The position numbers and the translations under genes are program-made. Below the pieces are notes generated by a model that was not told the origin of the DNA, did no database searches, and saw only the letters and a list, made by a program, of their open reading frames with translations. From CAYNST01 sp964399955 (GTDB taxonomy: Bacteria; Pseudomonadota; Gammaproteobacteria; Pseudomonadales; Cellvibrionaceae): a DNA stretch of 14,016 nucleotides. The stretch is taken from the NCBI GenBank assembly GCA_964399955.1, contig CAYNST010000093.1, positions 1-14,016 on the forward strand, written 5' to 3'. Of the stretch, positions 13,987-14,016 are shown piece by piece. Positions within the stretch are counted from its first letter, which is position 1; every line of letters starts with the position of its first letter.

Positions 13987-14016
13987 CATCGCCTCTGTTG
14001 CACCTGAAAACGCGCC

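Noticed and set aside
1..14016. CRISPR arrays, tRNA or rRNA genes
   Set aside because: No regularly spaced repeats, tRNA-like cloverleaf sequence or rRNA segment was noticed by eye on either strand. A dedicated scan was not possible.

Overview
The window looks like a GC-rich gammaproteobacterial chromosome, probably a marine or environmental lineage. This rests on protein resemblance and gene content only; no rRNA or tRNA is present to fix the taxon. It has two unlike halves.

Left accessory region (about 1-2400). This is a degraded mosaic of mobile DNA. A Tn5/IS50-like insertion sequence (IS4 family) enters from the left edge. Its transposase carries an in-frame amber stop, and its outer end matches the Tn5 outer end at 15 of 19 bases. 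The element stops exactly inside an integron attC site. That attC belongs to a minus-strand gene cassette encoding a small NTF2/SnoaL-like protein, and a second, better attC lies at the cassette's other edge. Next comes the remnant of an IS91-family element of the type that carries a tyrosine recombinase. The recombinase has lost an internal segment including the catalytic-lysine region, and the following transposase is cut off after about 37 residues. No integron integrase (intI) is visible, so the array must be anchored outside the window or be an orphan fragment.

Purine-nitrogen region (about 2600-7100). A divergent cluster follows: hpxW-like oxamate amidohydrolase on the minus strand, and puuE (cofactor-independent allantoinase), hpxX/atzG-like and hpxY/atzE-like on the plus strand. 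The three plus-strand genes overlap by 4 bases at each junction (ATGA), so they form a translationally coupled operon. The set fits use of allantoin and its oxamate-type breakdown products as nitrogen source. An hpxZ/atzH partner is absent.

Efflux region (about 7280-13100). A complete tripartite RND pump is encoded as one operon in the order outer-membrane lipoprotein, membrane fusion protein, inner-membrane RND permease. The last two overlap by four bases. No regulator is attached.

Right end (13100-14016). This part has no confidently recognised gene. It holds one small minus-strand ORF with a strong Shine-Dalgarno and a long perfect-looking hairpin in its coding sequence, two intergenic inverted repeats, and a weak candidate for an exported small protein.

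I found no convincing new biological system. The most informative parts are the interrupted integron cassette, the decayed IS91/recombinase element and the unknown small gene at the right.
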